In this document: positions 1-11,250 of the stretch, piece by piece
Position numbering within the stretch: position 1 is the stretch's first letter
Layout: every line of letters starts with the position of its first letter
Assembly (NCBI GenBank): GCA_963776205.1
Contig: CAVZLR010000002.1
Location: forward strand, 62,001 to 126,000
Length of the DNA stretch: 64,000 bases
Direction: 5' to 3'
Source: UBA4459 sp963776205
GTDB lineage: Bacteria > Bacteroidota > Bacteroidia > Bacteroidales > F082
Notes under the pieces: generated by a model
The model's database searches: none
The model's input: the letters and a program-made list of their open reading frames with translations, nothing else
Told to the model about the DNA's origin: nothing
Translations under genes and position numbers: made by a program

Positions 1-1867
1 ATGAAGCATTTCTCTCATGTAATCTAAAGTGGTTACAAAATAGTAAGCCGTATCAATCGATTTTTCTTTTAATTTATCAATGATCACATTAATATGATCC
101 TTTAGATATTTTGTTTTAGCGGTTATTTTCTGGATTTCTACTTTCGCCTTTTTCAATTCTTTTATGTCTTCTTTTTCAAGTCCAATAATGAGTTCTTTCT
201 AATTCAACAGATATCTTTTTCAGGTTTTTAATAATCGTTTTATTAGATTTATCTGCAATATTTTCATCAGTGACTGTATGCACTTCCTGAGTTTTTTCAG
301 TACTACTTTCTTTTGACTTCTTATGTATTACATGGGTTCTGAAAAGAATATAGATAACAAAGGCCACCATCGCAAAAATTCCGACTGCCCCGCCAAAATG
401 GAAAATATATACCATAATAAAAGCTACCACAAATGCGCTCAAAGCAGTTAAAAACCATCCACCAATTACAGCTAAAACACCTGTTACACGGTAAACAGCA
501 CTTTCCCTGTCCCATGCCTTATCTGACAAGGATGTACCCATTGCTACCATAAAAGTTACATAAGTTGTTGACAGGGGCAGCTTTAAAGATGTTGCAAATG
601 AAATTAAAATACTTGCTACTGTTAAATTAACTGAAGCTCTGACCAAATCAAACATAGGAGCATCTTTACCCTTTTCAGCCTCATCATCAGGTTCAAATTG
701 TTTTTCAATTGTTTTTATAACTTTATCCGGTAGAATTTTTGCAAATACCAATGAAGAGTTCACCGAAAAACGAACGAGTGCTTTTGAGAGCCATGAAGAA
801 CTAAATCTTTCATCTCCCTCTTCCTGCCGGGCCAGGCTTAATTCAGTCTGTGTAACTGTTCTTGCTTTTTTCGATATATAAAGTGTAATTACCATGATAA
901 CTCCAGCAATGAGCAAAAACAATGTTGGAGTCGGTACTTTACCTGACAAGCCACTCATAAGAAAATTTCCAGCCTCAGCACCACTTGATGCTTCAAATAA
1001 CTGGTAAGAGTTAAAACCTGCAATAGGTACACCTATGAAATTTACCAAATCATTTCCTGCAAAAGCCATAGCCAATGAAAATGTACCAACCAGCACGATC
1101 ATTTTCAAAATATTAACATTGAAAAGAGAGTACAGAATCTGTAATAGGACTGTCCATCCAATAAAACTGTAAATGATAATCATACCACTATGTGTACCGA
1201 TCCATTCAACCATTTCAGAAGTCATAAATGTAGCACCTTTAGCACCTTTAATTAAAATAAAATAGGTCATAGCAGTAAATGCAATACCACCCCATATAGC
1301 ACCAATGTATTTAATTCTCCTGGCAAACTTAAATGAGAAGAATATTCTCATAAAGTACTGGATTATTGCTCCTACCGTAAATGCAACAGCTACGGATAAC
1401 AAAATTCCAGAAATAATTGCCAGGGCTTTTGAAGAATTAATAAACTGCGCAATCGTCAATCCGTTATCAATAAAGATCAATTTAATTGATGCCATGGCAA
1501 CAGCTGCTCCTAATAATTCAAAAACAATGGATACGGTAGTGGAAGTTGGTAATCCAAACGTGTTATAAGTGTCCAGCAAAACAATGTCAGTGACCATTAC
1601 GGCCAAAAATATGATCATGATCTCAGAGAAATAAAACTCTCCGGGATTAAAAATACCTTTCCTGGCAACTTCCATCATACCACCTGAAAATACTGCTCCT
1701 ACCAGTATTCCTAGGGCGGCAATTGCCATTATTACTTTGTATGATGCCACTTTTGAACCAATAGCAGAATTTAAAAAATTGACAGCATCATTACTCACTC
1801 CAACAACTAAGTCGGAAGCAGCAAGGACAAACAACAAAACGAGAATTACTAAATAAATGGTTTCCAA
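1..1867 (-). CDS. PiT-family inorganic phosphate transporter with PhoU-like tail (partial, frameshifted)
   Basis: Inner-membrane phosphate permease. The 563-residue main frame (176-1867) is highly hydrophobic and carries the two duplicated PiT signatures, SNDAVNF near residue 25 and GNDLVNF near residue 271. A charged linker at about 340-400 separates the two membrane halves. After residue 563 the frame stops, but the sequence from about position 195 down to base 1 continues in another frame as a charged helical segment (begins ELIIGLEKED, ends YMREMLH). This resembles the PhoU-like domain fused to many Bacteroidota PiT proteins, so a one-base shift lies near 190-200 and the true C-terminus is outside the window. 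The start at 1867 precedes a hydrophobic first helix. The domain assignment of the tail is inference. Confidence 0.88.
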
Positions 1868-2069
1868 TGCTTTATATTTTTTGGATTAAGAATGCAATAA
1901 ATAAAATGTTAATGTATGTTTTACATTTCAATATTAATAAATTGTTAAGTAACTTTCTATTATTGAAACATCTTTCTTTAGATTTTATTAAAAAGCGAAA
2001 TAAATGTAATGATCTTCTTATTTATATACAATGCCAACTGAATAACAATCCAAAAGTGTTAACAACTTT

Positions 2070-3453
2070 TTAAGACTCACTTCTTTCATGCTTAACAACG
2101 GTCTTTGATTTCCACCTACCAGTTCTGTAATAAACGTATGATGCAACAACACCAAATGCCCATGCAACGGGTATACCCCACCATATTCCGAGGGTGCCTA
2201 TTTTTAATGATAACAGATAAGAAGCAGGTATACGAATGACCCAAAGAGAAAGTATTGTAATTATCATGGGGAAAAATGTATCCCCTGCACCTCGTAATAC
2301 ACCATTAATGATGAACATAGTTGAAAAGACTATATAAAATCCACTAACAACATAAATATATTGTTTTCCCACTGCTACAACCTCAGCATCATTTGTGAAT
2401 AAAAACATCAAGGGTTCAGCGAAAAACATGGCCAGGATCGTAACTGTAACAGAAATTATGGAAGTCATTGCCAATGTTGAATTAAGCCCCCGCCCTATTC
2501 TTTCAAATTTATTAGCTCCAATATTTTGCCCAACGAATGTTGATAAAGCTGCCGAAAAGTTCATTGCCGGCATGGCTGCAAACATATCAATACGCATGGC
2601 GATGGTATAAGCGGCAATGGTAGGTGTTCCGAACATATTTACAATGCGGTACAGCGCTAAAAAGCCAAGTGATACAAAAGTTTGCTGGAATCCTGTCGGC
2701 AACCCAATCTTTAAGCTTTTCTTGAATATCTCTTTATCAAACCGCATTTTTAAAGGTGAGAAGTCGAGAAAACTATGATAACGGTTCAAATACCATACAA
2801 TCGTAAAGAAGGCTCCCGCCTGCGCAATAACTGTGGCAAGTGCCACACCTTTAACACCCCATCCAAGTACCAATTACAAAAAACAGGTCGAGGCCAATAT
2901 TGGTAAGCGTTGAAATAATCAGGAAATATAATGGTGTTTTTGAATCACCCAGTCCCCTGAGTATTGCACTGGTTCCCTGGAAACCGAAAAAGAAAATAAA
3001 TCCGGTAGCGTAGACGGTAAAATAGTCAATAGCCAGTGGAATTACATCATCAGGTAAGCTGATGAGTTGAAAGATATATTTACTGGTGAGTATGCCGACA
3101 GTCGTAATTAAAATGGAGGCAAAAAACATAAAAATATAGAGTGTGTCAATGGTTCTTTTAACCCGGTCCATTTGTTTTGCTCCAAAGTATTGTGAAATAA
3201 TCACGGTTGACCCAATGGCGATCCCCACGACAAAAGAAATAAGTGCGAAAATCAAAGGGAAGTTGGCTCCCACTGCAGCAAGGGCTTCTTTTCCCAATAC
3301 TTTGCCAATAATAATGCTGTCAACAACATTATACATTTGCTGAAATACATTACCCGCCAGCATGGGCAGCGCAAAGTTCAGTATTAGTTTTCCTTCCTTA
3401 CCTTCCGTTAAATCTCTCAAAAAATAATTCTTTTTAATGAAGCTTTTATGCAA
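2070..3453 (-). CDS. MATE-family multidrug/cation efflux transporter (one frameshift)
   Basis: Membrane antiporter that exports organic compounds against Na+ or H+. The N-terminal frame (2851-3453) has the MATE hallmarks: FALPMLAGNVFQQMYNVVDS as first helix, GKEALAAVG, and an inner-loop ILRGLGDSKTP. The C-terminal frame (2070-2873) continues with LGWGVKGVALATVIAQ, a second repeat FVGQNIGANKFERIGRG and VLRGAGDTFFP. The frames overlap at 2851-2873, where LFFVIG must join LGWGVKGVA, so a single-base indel there breaks an otherwise complete protein of about 460 residues. The substrate cannot be told from sequence. It shares orientation with tatA upstream (30 bp away). Confidence 0.9.
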
Positions 3454-3483
3454 CCTTCAAATGAAATTACGCACAAATCTATG

Positions 3484-3756
3484 CTATTTCTTTTTGGGTT
3501 TGAGTGGATTCTCAATTTGGAAAGCTTTTTTTGGATTTAGTTTATCCACATCTTTTTTTACTTCATTCATTTCTGATGCAACGTCTTTTAGATCTTTTGC
3601 AAGCTCACTATCTTCGGTTGCTGATTTAAAATCTTTAATACCTTTTCCCAGGCCCCTGGCCAGTTCCGGTAGTTTTTTACCTCCAAAAAGCAACAATATA
3701 ACCACAACAATGAGAATTATTTCATAGCCACCAAACCATCCAGCGTATTGTATCAT
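3484..3756 (-). CDS. tatA: Sec-independent protein translocase subunit TatA/TatE
   Basis: Pore-forming subunit of the twin-arginine translocase, which exports folded proteins across the inner membrane. The 90-residue protein has one N-terminal membrane helix (residues 11-23), the invariant Phe-Gly hinge (F24-G25), then KKLPELARGLGKGIKDFK as the amphipathic helix and a charged lysine-rich tail, matching TatA length and layout. A Bacteroidota -7 element (TACTTTTG on the minus strand, 3771-3778) lies 15 bp before the start codon. It is transcribed divergently from the RNase P RNA. No tatC is visible in the window. Confidence 0.95.
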   Translation of the reverse strand: MIQYAGWFGGYEIILIVVVILLLFGGKKLPELARGLGKGIKDFKSATEDSELAKDLKDVASEMNEVKKDVDKLNPKKAFQIENPLKPKKK

Positions 3757-3839
3757 TGTTCATTTTTTGTCAAAAGTAACGATTTAGTAAAATATAAGGA
3801 CCGCTTTTTGATAAACTATGTTTAAGCTTTCAGAATGCC

Positions 3840-3847
3840 TATCTTTG
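3840..3847 (+). promoter_or_regulatory. Putative -7 element of the rnpB promoter
   Basis: TATCTTTG matches the Bacteroidota -7 consensus TAnnTTTG and ends 5 bp before the predicted 5' end of RNase P RNA. A good TTTG at -33 is not visible at the usual distance, so this is a partial match. Confidence 0.45.
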
Positions 3848-3851
3848 CCAC

Positions 3852-4220
3852 GTTCAACAGGCCGGCTTGTCGCTCCCGCAAGGGGGAGGAAAGTCGGGAC
3901 AACACAGAGCGCCATACTTCCTAACAGGAAGGCACCATTTTTGGTGACAGAAAGTGCCGCAGAAAATAACCGCCTAAGCCCTTTGGGCCGGTAAGGGTGA
4001 AAACGTGGGGTAAGAGCCCACGCAATATATATGGTAACATTGTATTGGGGTAAACCTTATGGGTTGCAAGGTCAAATATGCCGGTGTTTGAGGACTGCTC
4101 GTCCGATACCGGTGGGTAGACTGCTAGAGTTATACAGTGATGTATAACCCAGATAAATGACAGGCACTTTGCTGATCTATTTCAGTGGAGAACAGAATCC
4201 CGCTTACAGGCTTGTTGAAC
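3852..4220 (+). ncRNA. rnpB: RNase P RNA, bacterial class A
   Basis: Catalytic RNA of RNase P, which matures tRNA 5' ends. The ends are complementary (GTTCAACAG at 3852 and CTTGTTGAAC at 4211), forming P1. Conserved core segments are present in order: GAGGAAAGTCGGGAC near 3887, CAGAAAGTGCC near 3948, a GGTAAGGGTGAAA segment near 3990, GGGTAAACC near 4046 and the 3' universal ACAGAATCCCGCTTACAGG near 4192. A run of eight T follows at once and would terminate transcription. Confidence 0.96.
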
Positions 4221-4366
4221 TTTTTTTTACTCTTTTATAATTATTCTGCCTTTGTCATATGATAATTGGTTTTTTAACGTTTATTGAAAAATGATATCAA
4301 AAACTGACTAACCGTTATCGAGGCAACCTTTACTTTTTTCAACTATTAATAATTGTTTTATCACCT

Positions 4367-7300
4367 ATGAAAAAAGGACTCTTAACAGTTATCTTATTGT
4401 TTTCATTAATATATCAGGGATTATTGTTTTCGCAGGTAACCCCCTATTATGAACCTCCCCAGTCGACATACAGACAGGCATTAGGTTTATTTGAACAGAA
4501 GAATTATGGTGCAGCCAAGCAATTGTTCTCAGAGTTCATGTCAGAAGTAAATGACCCAAATGATTCATTTTTTGAAAATGCTTCATATTACGAAGCCGTC
4601 AGCAGCATTGCTTTGTCCAATAAAGATGCACTTAAGAAAGTAGAACATTTTGTAACCGATTATCCTGAAAGCACATGGCTGCCCAAAATCTATTTCGAAT
4701 TGGGTACCTTATATTATAAAAACAAAGATTATGTCGAAACTCTGGAAGCTTTCAAAAAAACCTCACCAAATAAATTAAGTAAGGAACAGCGTGCTGAGTA
4801 CTATTACAAAAAAGGATATAGCCAATTAAGTCTCAATCAGTTTGACGCAGCTGCCATATCATTTTCAGAAATTCTAACTTCAGAAACTACTTATGGGCCG
4901 GCTGCCAACTTTTACTATGGACATATTCAGTACCAGAAAGGAAAATATGATGAAGCTTTACAAAGTTTTAAAGCCATTGAAGATAATAAAAGATTCAATA
5001 AATATGTACCCTATTATATCATCCATATTTATTATGAACGAGGCGATTACAGCAAAGTAATTGAAGCGGGCAATATATACCTGAATAAAGCTGATCATAA
5101 AACCAGGAGCGAAGTAGCCCGACTGATTGCCAACTCATATTACAATCTTGGCGATTACATAGGTGCCCTGGAATACTTTCTTGAATATGAAAGATCAGGA
5201 TCAAAGAATTTGAGTCCAGACGAACATTATAGAATTGGCTATTCAAAATTCGTAAATGAAGAATATCGGTCAGCCATAGCAAATTTTGAAAATGCCAGTG
5301 AAGCAGAAAGCGACAATAAGCAAAATGCATGGTACAACTTAGGATTCTGCTACATGAATACAGGACAGGAAAAATTTGCCCAAAACGCATTTTTAAAAGC
5401 CTACCAACTTGAAACCAATTCTGACATTACCATAGATGCACTGTATAATTATGTGAAGCTAACCATTGAATTGGGTGGTGATCTGTATAACGACCCGGTA
5501 ACAATCATCAATGATTATATCAACAAAAATCCTGGCTCAGAAAGAATAAATGATGCTTATGAATTGCTGGGACAATTATACCTGGCTTCAAATAACTATG
5601 AAGCAGCGCTGGCATCCATTGAAAAAACGAAAAATATCAGTCCGCAGCTTCAATCTATTTACCAGGAAATTGCATATACAAATGCTGTAGATCAGTTTAA
5701 CAGGGGGGATTTTGAAAATGCAGCCACCAATTTTGATAAGTCTATCAAATACAGTGCTAACGAAGAAATCAAACTAAATGCATTGTTCTGGAAAGCTGAA
5801 GGATTATACCGAGCTAAGGATTATATAGGTGCGTCCGGTTTGTACCGTGATTTTATTTCATCCAGTGTGTCATTAGACTCTGAACTGTATCCAAAGGCGT
5901 TATACAACCTGGCTTATACTTATTTCAATCAAAAGAATTACAACCAGGCCATTCAGTATTTCAATCAATTCCTCAAAACAGGTGTAACTTCAGGTGAATT
6001 GGTCAGTGATGCAACGCTAAGGTTAGCCGACTGTTATTTTATCTTGAAAAAATACGATGATGCTTCAGTCCTGTACCAGAAAGCGGTTCAAAGCAATGCT
6101 AAAAATGCGGATTATGCGCTTTACCAGAGGGCTTTTTGTTATGGTGCTAAAGGCGATCTAAACAACAAGATCAGCATGCTAACAGAACTGACACAACGCT
6201 ATAAAGGTTCATACCTCTATGATGATGCATTGTATGAAATAGCTTCCACCTATCTCATTCAAAATGATCAGCGGCATGCCATTATTTATTTTGACAAATT
6301 GGTAAAAGAAGTTCCCAACAGCAGTCTTTCGAAAAAGTCTCTTGTAAAAATGGGTTTTGTGTATTATAGCAACAACCAATACGACCAGGCTATCAGAACA
6401 TTGAAGCTGGTTATTGACAAATATCCGGCATCTGTTGAAGCCAAAGAAGCGCTGAACACCCTCCAAAGTGTGTATATGGACCAGGGCAAAATTGATGATT
6501 ATTTCAAATATGCCAAAAAACTTGACTTTGTGCAGGTTTCAACCGGTGAAGAAGATTCCCTGTTGTTCACTTCCGGTGAGAATCATTATATGAATAATGA
6601 TTGTTCAAAGGCTATTTCTGGTTTAAAGAATTACCTGCAACAATTTCCTCAGGGTGGCTATGTGCTAAAATCATATTACTACTTATCGGAATGTTACGAG
6701 AAACTGGGTGATGAAGACGGTGCAATACAGTATTATGAATCAATAATCGCATTTCCCGATAATCCTTATACAGCCAATGCACTGTTAAAAACAGCCAGAA
6801 TGGCCTATGAAAAAGAACAATATAACGAATCAAAAAAACATTACCAACACCTCGCAGATATTGCTGAAGATCAAGGTATGCTGGTTGAGGCTTTTGACGG
6901 CACGATGAGATCATCCTACTATTTAGAGGATTTTCAGAATGCTATAAGCTACGCAGAACTTTTAAAGGAATCGGGCATGGCCGATGATGACCAAATATTG
7001 TATGCGAATTACCTTATAGCCAAATCGTACCAGCAATCAGGAAACTCAAGAAAGGCCATTGAAATATTTGAAGTTATAGAAAATATAAGCGCTAATGAAT
7101 ATGGCGCCGAAGCAAAATACGAACTGGCCCGGAATGCATTTGAAAAAAACAAGTTGGATGAATCAGAATCGATGATCTATGAGTTGAAAGAAAGCTATTC
7201 CAGTTACCCGTATTGGGTAGCAAAAGGCTTCATTTTGCTGGCGGATATTTATGCCGAACGGGGCAATACGTTCCAGGCAGAACAGACCTTACAAAGTATT

Positions 7301-7378
7301 ATTGATAATTATAGCGGCGATGACTTAAAACAGCTTGCCCGTGAAAAGATCAGTCAATTGAAATCAGGCAATGAATAG
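4367..7378 (+). CDS. Large exported tetratricopeptide-repeat protein
   Basis: A 1003-residue protein with a signal peptide (about residues 1-23, hydrophobic core LLTVILLFSLIYQGLLF, ending near FSQ) followed almost entirely by TPR helix pairs. Recurring patterns such as ALYNLAYTYFNQKNYNQAI and GFCYMNTGQEKFA occur along the chain to the C-terminus. TPR arrays are protein-binding scaffolds, so a periplasmic scaffold is likely. The next gene, 25 bp downstream in the same direction, encodes an outer-membrane barrel, so the two probably act together at the envelope. No catalytic motif is visible. The specific function is unknown. Confidence 0.85.
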   Translation: MKKGLLTVILLFSLIYQGLLFSQVTPYYEPPQSTYRQALGLFEQKNYGAAKQLFSEFMSEVNDPNDSFFENASYYEAVSSIALSNKDALKKVEHFVTDYPESTWLPKIYFELGTLYYKNKDYVETLEAFKKTSPNKLSKEQRAEYYYKKGYSQLSLNQFDAAAISFSEILTSETTYGPAANFYYGHIQYQKGKYDEALQSFKAIEDNKRFNKYVPYYIIHIYYERGDYSKVIEAGNIYLNKADHKTRSEVARLIANSYYNLGDYIGALEYFLEYERSGSKNLSPDEHYRIGYSKFVNEEYRSAIANFENASEAESDNKQNAWYNLGFCYMNTGQEKFAQNAFLKAYQLETNSDITIDALYNYVKLTIELGGDLYNDPVTIINDYINKNPGSERINDAYELLGQLYLASNNYEAALASIEKTKNISPQLQSIYQEIAYTNAVDQFNRGDFENAATNFDKSIKYSANEEIKLNALFWKAEGLYRAKDYIGASGLYRDFISSSVSLDSELYPKALYNLAYTYFNQKNYNQAIQYFNQFLKTGVTSGELVSDATLRLADCYFILKKYDDASVLYQKAVQSNAKNADYALYQRAFCYGAKGDLNNKISMLTELTQRYKGSYLYDDALYEIASTYLIQNDQRHAIIYFDKLVKEVPNSSLSKKSLVKMGFVYYSNNQYDQAIRTLKLVIDKYPASVEAKEALNTLQSVYMDQGKIDDYFKYAKKLDFVQVSTGEEDSLLFTSGENHYMNNDCSKAISGLKNYLQQFPQGGYVLKSYYYLSECYEKLGDEDGAIQYYESIIAFPDNPYTANALLKTARMAYEKEQYNESKKHYQHLADIAEDQGMLVEAFDGTMRSSYYLEDFQNAISYAELLKESGMADDDQILYANYLIAKSYQQSGNSRKAIEIFEVIENISANEYGAEAKYELARNAFEKNKLDESESMIYELKESYSSYPYWVAKGFILLADIYAERGNTFQAEQTLQSIIDNYSGDDLKQLAREKISQLKSGNE

Positions 7379-7403
7379 CAACAATATCAAAAGCGATTAA
7401 CCA

Positions 7404-9122
7404 ATGAAAGGAATCAACATACAAATAAAATTTTCGATTATCGTTCTGTTAATTCAAATAACAGTCCTGCAAATGGCACTTGGTCAACAGGAACAGACAA
7501 CAGATAAAAACCATAACGAACAGGTAACTATTATCGGCTCATTCGACCCTTCCATTAATGAAGCTTATAAAGTAAACCAGAAGCCCGAATCACACTCATT
7601 TTCGTTTTCAAACCCTGAATTTGAATTTCAACATATCGACAGGCAATCGAGTACACAAATAAAACTGGAACCTATCACGCCGGCTAACATCAATGTCGAT
7701 AAAAGAGAAAAGATTTCACAAAACCTGTTGCTTATTGGATTCGGAAGCCAATTCAGTCCTTATCTCAACTTTTTTCATTCGAGTGGAAAAAGAAGCCAGC
7801 ATCGTTTTACAGCAGAAATATATCATTTGTCAGCTTTTAAGAACATACCCGAATATGTAAACCCTTATTCAAACTCAAAAGCTGCCCTAGAATTTAATAA
7901 GTTCATCAACGATCACATCCTTGATCTAGGATTCACTTACCAACTAAACACCAACAGGTACTATGGTTATCTTCCTGCCGATTATCCTGAAATAACCATT
8001 GACGAAGACGGTTTGAACCAACGCTATAATTTGTTCGAAGGAAATATTGGCATCAGAAGCAATTATAAAAGTGATAAAAAACTGGTTCACTCAATAGATG
8101 TATCTGGTTACTACTTTTTCGATATTTATAAATCGTCAGAGGCAAATGCTGAACTGGTTTTCGATTTATACAAATCATTTGATGTAACCAAGGTGCTGAA
8201 TTACCAATATTTAGGAATGGATGGCCAGGGAATTTATTACAACAATACTGATACTCTGATAACAACAAATGAATATCTAATAAATGCCACACCTTATTTC
8301 AAAGCAAGATATGGCATCATCAATTTTAAAGTAGGGCTCAGCTTTAATTATCTGAGCGCAGGTTCAAAACTTAAATTCTATCCTGAAATTGATGCATCCA
8401 TTGAGTTGTATCCTAAGTACCTTACATTCTATGCAGGTATTGGCGGAGGATTGGAAAAAATAAGTTTGCGGAACCTTTCTGCTGAAAATCTATGGATACT
8501 TACGGCCATCGACAGCAAATGGAAAGATAACAAGTTCATTGGTTTTGCTGGTTTGCGCGGCAATATCGGTCAGAAAGTGGGTTACAACCTGGAAGCCAAA
8601 TACAGGCACTTTAACAACGAATTCTTTTATACCAACATAATTACTCAGTATTCACCTAGCCTAACACCAAATGGACCCATCAATAAATTTAATGTTGTTT
8701 ACGATGATGGTAATGTCATTAATTTGAAAGGTGAAATTACGTTCACCTTAGACTCAAAATTTAAAACCTGGCTGGCTGCCAACTATAATATTTATAGTTT
8801 AAATTCACTTAGCAATCCCTACCACAAACCCATAACTGAATTTAAGTTAGGTGCTTCATACCTGTTCTCAAAAAAAGTAAATGTATGGACAGAAGTTTAT
8901 TATGTTGGAAAACGCTATGCGCTTGATCCCAGGGGTTTGGTGCCGACTGAGGTCACACTCGATTCATTTTTTGATGTGAACCTGGGTGTTGATTATCAAT
9001 TGAAAGAAAACTTCTCTGTCTTTTTAAAACTTACCAACCTGCTCAACTGGAATTATGAATATTACTATCAGTATCCGGTGCAGGGTATTAATGTTATGGC
9101 AGGTATCAGCTATAAATTTTAA
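7404..9122 (+). CDS. Outer-membrane beta-barrel protein paired with the TPR protein
   Basis: A 572-residue protein with a signal peptide (residues 1-27, ending ALGQ), a short linker (VTIIGSFDPSINEAYKVN at about 41-58) and many alternating amphipathic strands. It ends in YKF, the aromatic C-terminus typical of outer-membrane barrels. The late part (LKLTNLLNWNYEYYYQYPV) resembles the last strands of TonB-dependent receptors, but no plug domain is seen. It lies 25 bp after the TPR gene and ends 5 bp from the convergent HD-phosphodiesterase gene. It may be a plugless TonB-receptor-like barrel. Substrate unknown. Confidence 0.75.
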   Translation: MKGINIQIKFSIIVLLIQITVLQMALGQQEQTTDKNHNEQVTIIGSFDPSINEAYKVNQKPESHSFSFSNPEFEFQHIDRQSSTQIKLEPITPANINVDKREKISQNLLLIGFGSQFSPYLNFFHSSGKRSQHRFTAEIYHLSAFKNIPEYVNPYSNSKAALEFNKFINDHILDLGFTYQLNTNRYYGYLPADYPEITIDEDGLNQRYNLFEGNIGIRSNYKSDKKLVHSIDVSGYYFFDIYKSSEANAELVFDLYKSFDVTKVLNYQYLGMDGQGIYYNNTDTLITTNEYLINATPYFKARYGIINFKVGLSFNYLSAGSKLKFYPEIDASIELYPKYLTFYAGIGGGLEKISLRNLSAENLWILTAIDSKWKDNKFIGFAGLRGNIGQKVGYNLEAKYRHFNNEFFYTNIITQYSPSLTPNGPINKFNVVYDDGNVINLKGEITFTLDSKFKTWLAANYNIYSLNSLSNPYHKPITEFKLGASYLFSKKVNVWTEVYYVGKRYALDPRGLVPTEVTLDSFFDVNLGVDYQLKENFSVFLKLTNLLNWNYEYYYQYPVQGINVMAGISYKF

Positions 9123-9127
9123 AACTA

Positions 9128-11196
9128 TTAATCAGGATAGGCGATGCGAACATGATTGATATTCATGATCTTTTTCTTCAGCACCTTTTTAACCGTGTTG
9201 ATTTCCCGCATCGTCATATTAGAGTTGATGAATTGATTACCCGCCATAAGAGAGCCAACTATATTCTCAACAAGGTCGTTTATCTTTTGCTCATCAGGTT
9301 TGTTAATGCTGCGTGACGCAGCTTCAATTGAATCCGCCATCATCACTACCGCAGTTTCACGCGAAAATGGGATGGGTCCATGATATTTGAATTCTGACTC
9401 ATCAACCTCCATACCCTGCTTTAATTTCTTTTCAAGTTTATAAAAATATTCCACCCTTCGGGTTCCATGATGAGTTCTGATGAAATCAATAATTTGTTCA
9501 GGCAATCCTGCTTTTCTGGCCATTTCAATGCCATCAATTACATGCCCAATAATGATCCGTGCACTGTCTTCATATGAAAGTTCATCATGTGGGTTATATC
9601 CTGACGATTGGTTTTCAACAAAGTATAAAGGGTTATTCATTTTTCCAATGTCGTGGTACAAAGCGCCTGTTCTAGCCAGCAGTGCATCGCCACCTATCAC
9701 ATAAAGTGCTTCTGAAGCCAGGTTGGCCACTTGTAAAGAATGTTGAAATGTACCTGGTGCTTTTTCAGAAAGTTCTCTCAATACTGTATTATTTGTATTG
9801 GAAAGTTCCAGGAGTGTCAGGTGTGTAACAATACCAAATACTTTCTCATACAAGAATATCAAAGGAAACGCAAGCAATACCAAAATAGAACTTCCTGCCA
9901 AGTATAAAATTGCGATATAAGAGAAACTATCCAGCGATCCTTCCTGAACAACCAAGCATGCTCAAGTAAACAACCATATAAGTCAGAAATATAGATAAGG
10001 ATGTTTTGAAAAGTCGGCTCTTTTCGACAGATCGCCCACAGTAAAAATAGCAATCAATCCTGAAGTAAATTGAGTATAAAAGAAATTAAAACTATTGGGC
10101 GCATAAAATCCTAAAATCAGCACAGTAACTAAATGCACAATGATGGCCACTTTCCTGATCGACAAATATTGCAATCAATATGGGCAATATGGCAAACGGG
10201 ATCATGTAAGTCCATTGCGGGAAATTGCTGAAAATATAATGGGTGATAATAATTAGCACAAGCTGGCTTAGTAGTATGAGTATGATTAGTTTTAGAGAAT
10301 CGAAAACATTCCGGTTATATAGAAATACAAATAAGAATTCTATTAAAAACAATAAAATAATCAGCAACGCATTTCCGGTAATGATATAGAATTGAGATTC
10401 GGATCCTCCGAGATCCTGCTCATAATCACGTTTTAATGACATCAGCACCTGGTACTTTTCTGGATTAACCAATTCCCCGGTTGAGATGATCAATTCTCCT
10501 TTTTGCACCAACCCATAGGTTGATGAAATACGGTTTAATAATTCGTTGCTTTCAGCTACACTTTTTTCCTGATCATAAAATACATTTTGCACCAGTGACT
10601 GGCTAATGATCAGCTTTAGCAAAGAACTATCAGGGTCTTTCAATCTGTTAATCTTTTTATCAGCGAATTCATTCGCTGAAATCACATTATAAAATAGACC
10701 CAGATTCGTATTTGACACCTCGTTACCGCGAATTACCCTGATGGGATATTCAGGTCCTTTCCCTTCCAGTATTTCATGATACTGTATAATTCCGGTCTTT
10801 TGAATGTCATCATATATTTTAGTTAAAACCTTTCTGGAGCTTCAAAGAATCTTCCGATCGCTGGCTTGCATCACTAACCTGCCATAACTCACTGAAATTT
10901 TCTATTAAAAGCTGCCTTCCCGACTCAGTAACGTCATCATTATACCTGAAATAAGGTCTGAAATTGCTCAAAACCTGCTGTTCTTCTTCAGCAATTTGCT
11001 TGTCGGATTTATAAATAGCAAAATCATAAGGGGCAATCAGGTCGTTATGATTCCAGGGTTTCCCAACATTAAATTCATATTTAAACATGCTTTCCCGCGG
11101 GCTGATCCAAACAACCAAAGCAATTGCAATGATAAATAACAACACCTTTAAGATGTCGTAATAATTATGTTGTAATTTTGACAATATTGTATTCAT
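9128..11196 (-). CDS. 7TM-HD domain phosphodiesterase, PgpH-like (several frameshifts)
   Basis: Family of membrane HD phosphodiesterases; PgpH hydrolyses cyclic di-AMP in Firmicutes. Pieces in order: a membrane anchor with the start of the extracytoplasmic domain (10819-11196), the rest of that domain with the first helices of the 7TM bundle (to about 10170), more helices (about 9960-10170), and the cytoplasmic HD domain (9128-9955). The HD domain has FQHSLQVANLASEA, the metal-binding LYHDIGKMNNP and a later RTHHGT. At least three or four single-base shifts (near 10840, 10165, 10000 and 9960) break a protein of about 690 residues. The upstream CAAAAGTA at 11216-11223 is a minus-strand -7 element. 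Cyclic di-AMP specificity is inferred from the family. Confidence 0.85.
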
Positions 11197-11250
11197 TCGA
11201 ATTACATTTACGACACAAAAGTAATAAAAGGATCGTGTAAAAAATTGATT

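Noticed and set aside
1867..2073. 68-residue plus-strand open frame upstream of the PiT gene
   Set aside because: AT-rich intergenic sequence with low-complexity Ile/Asn/Leu/Lys content and no motif; it overlaps the promoter regions of neighbours.
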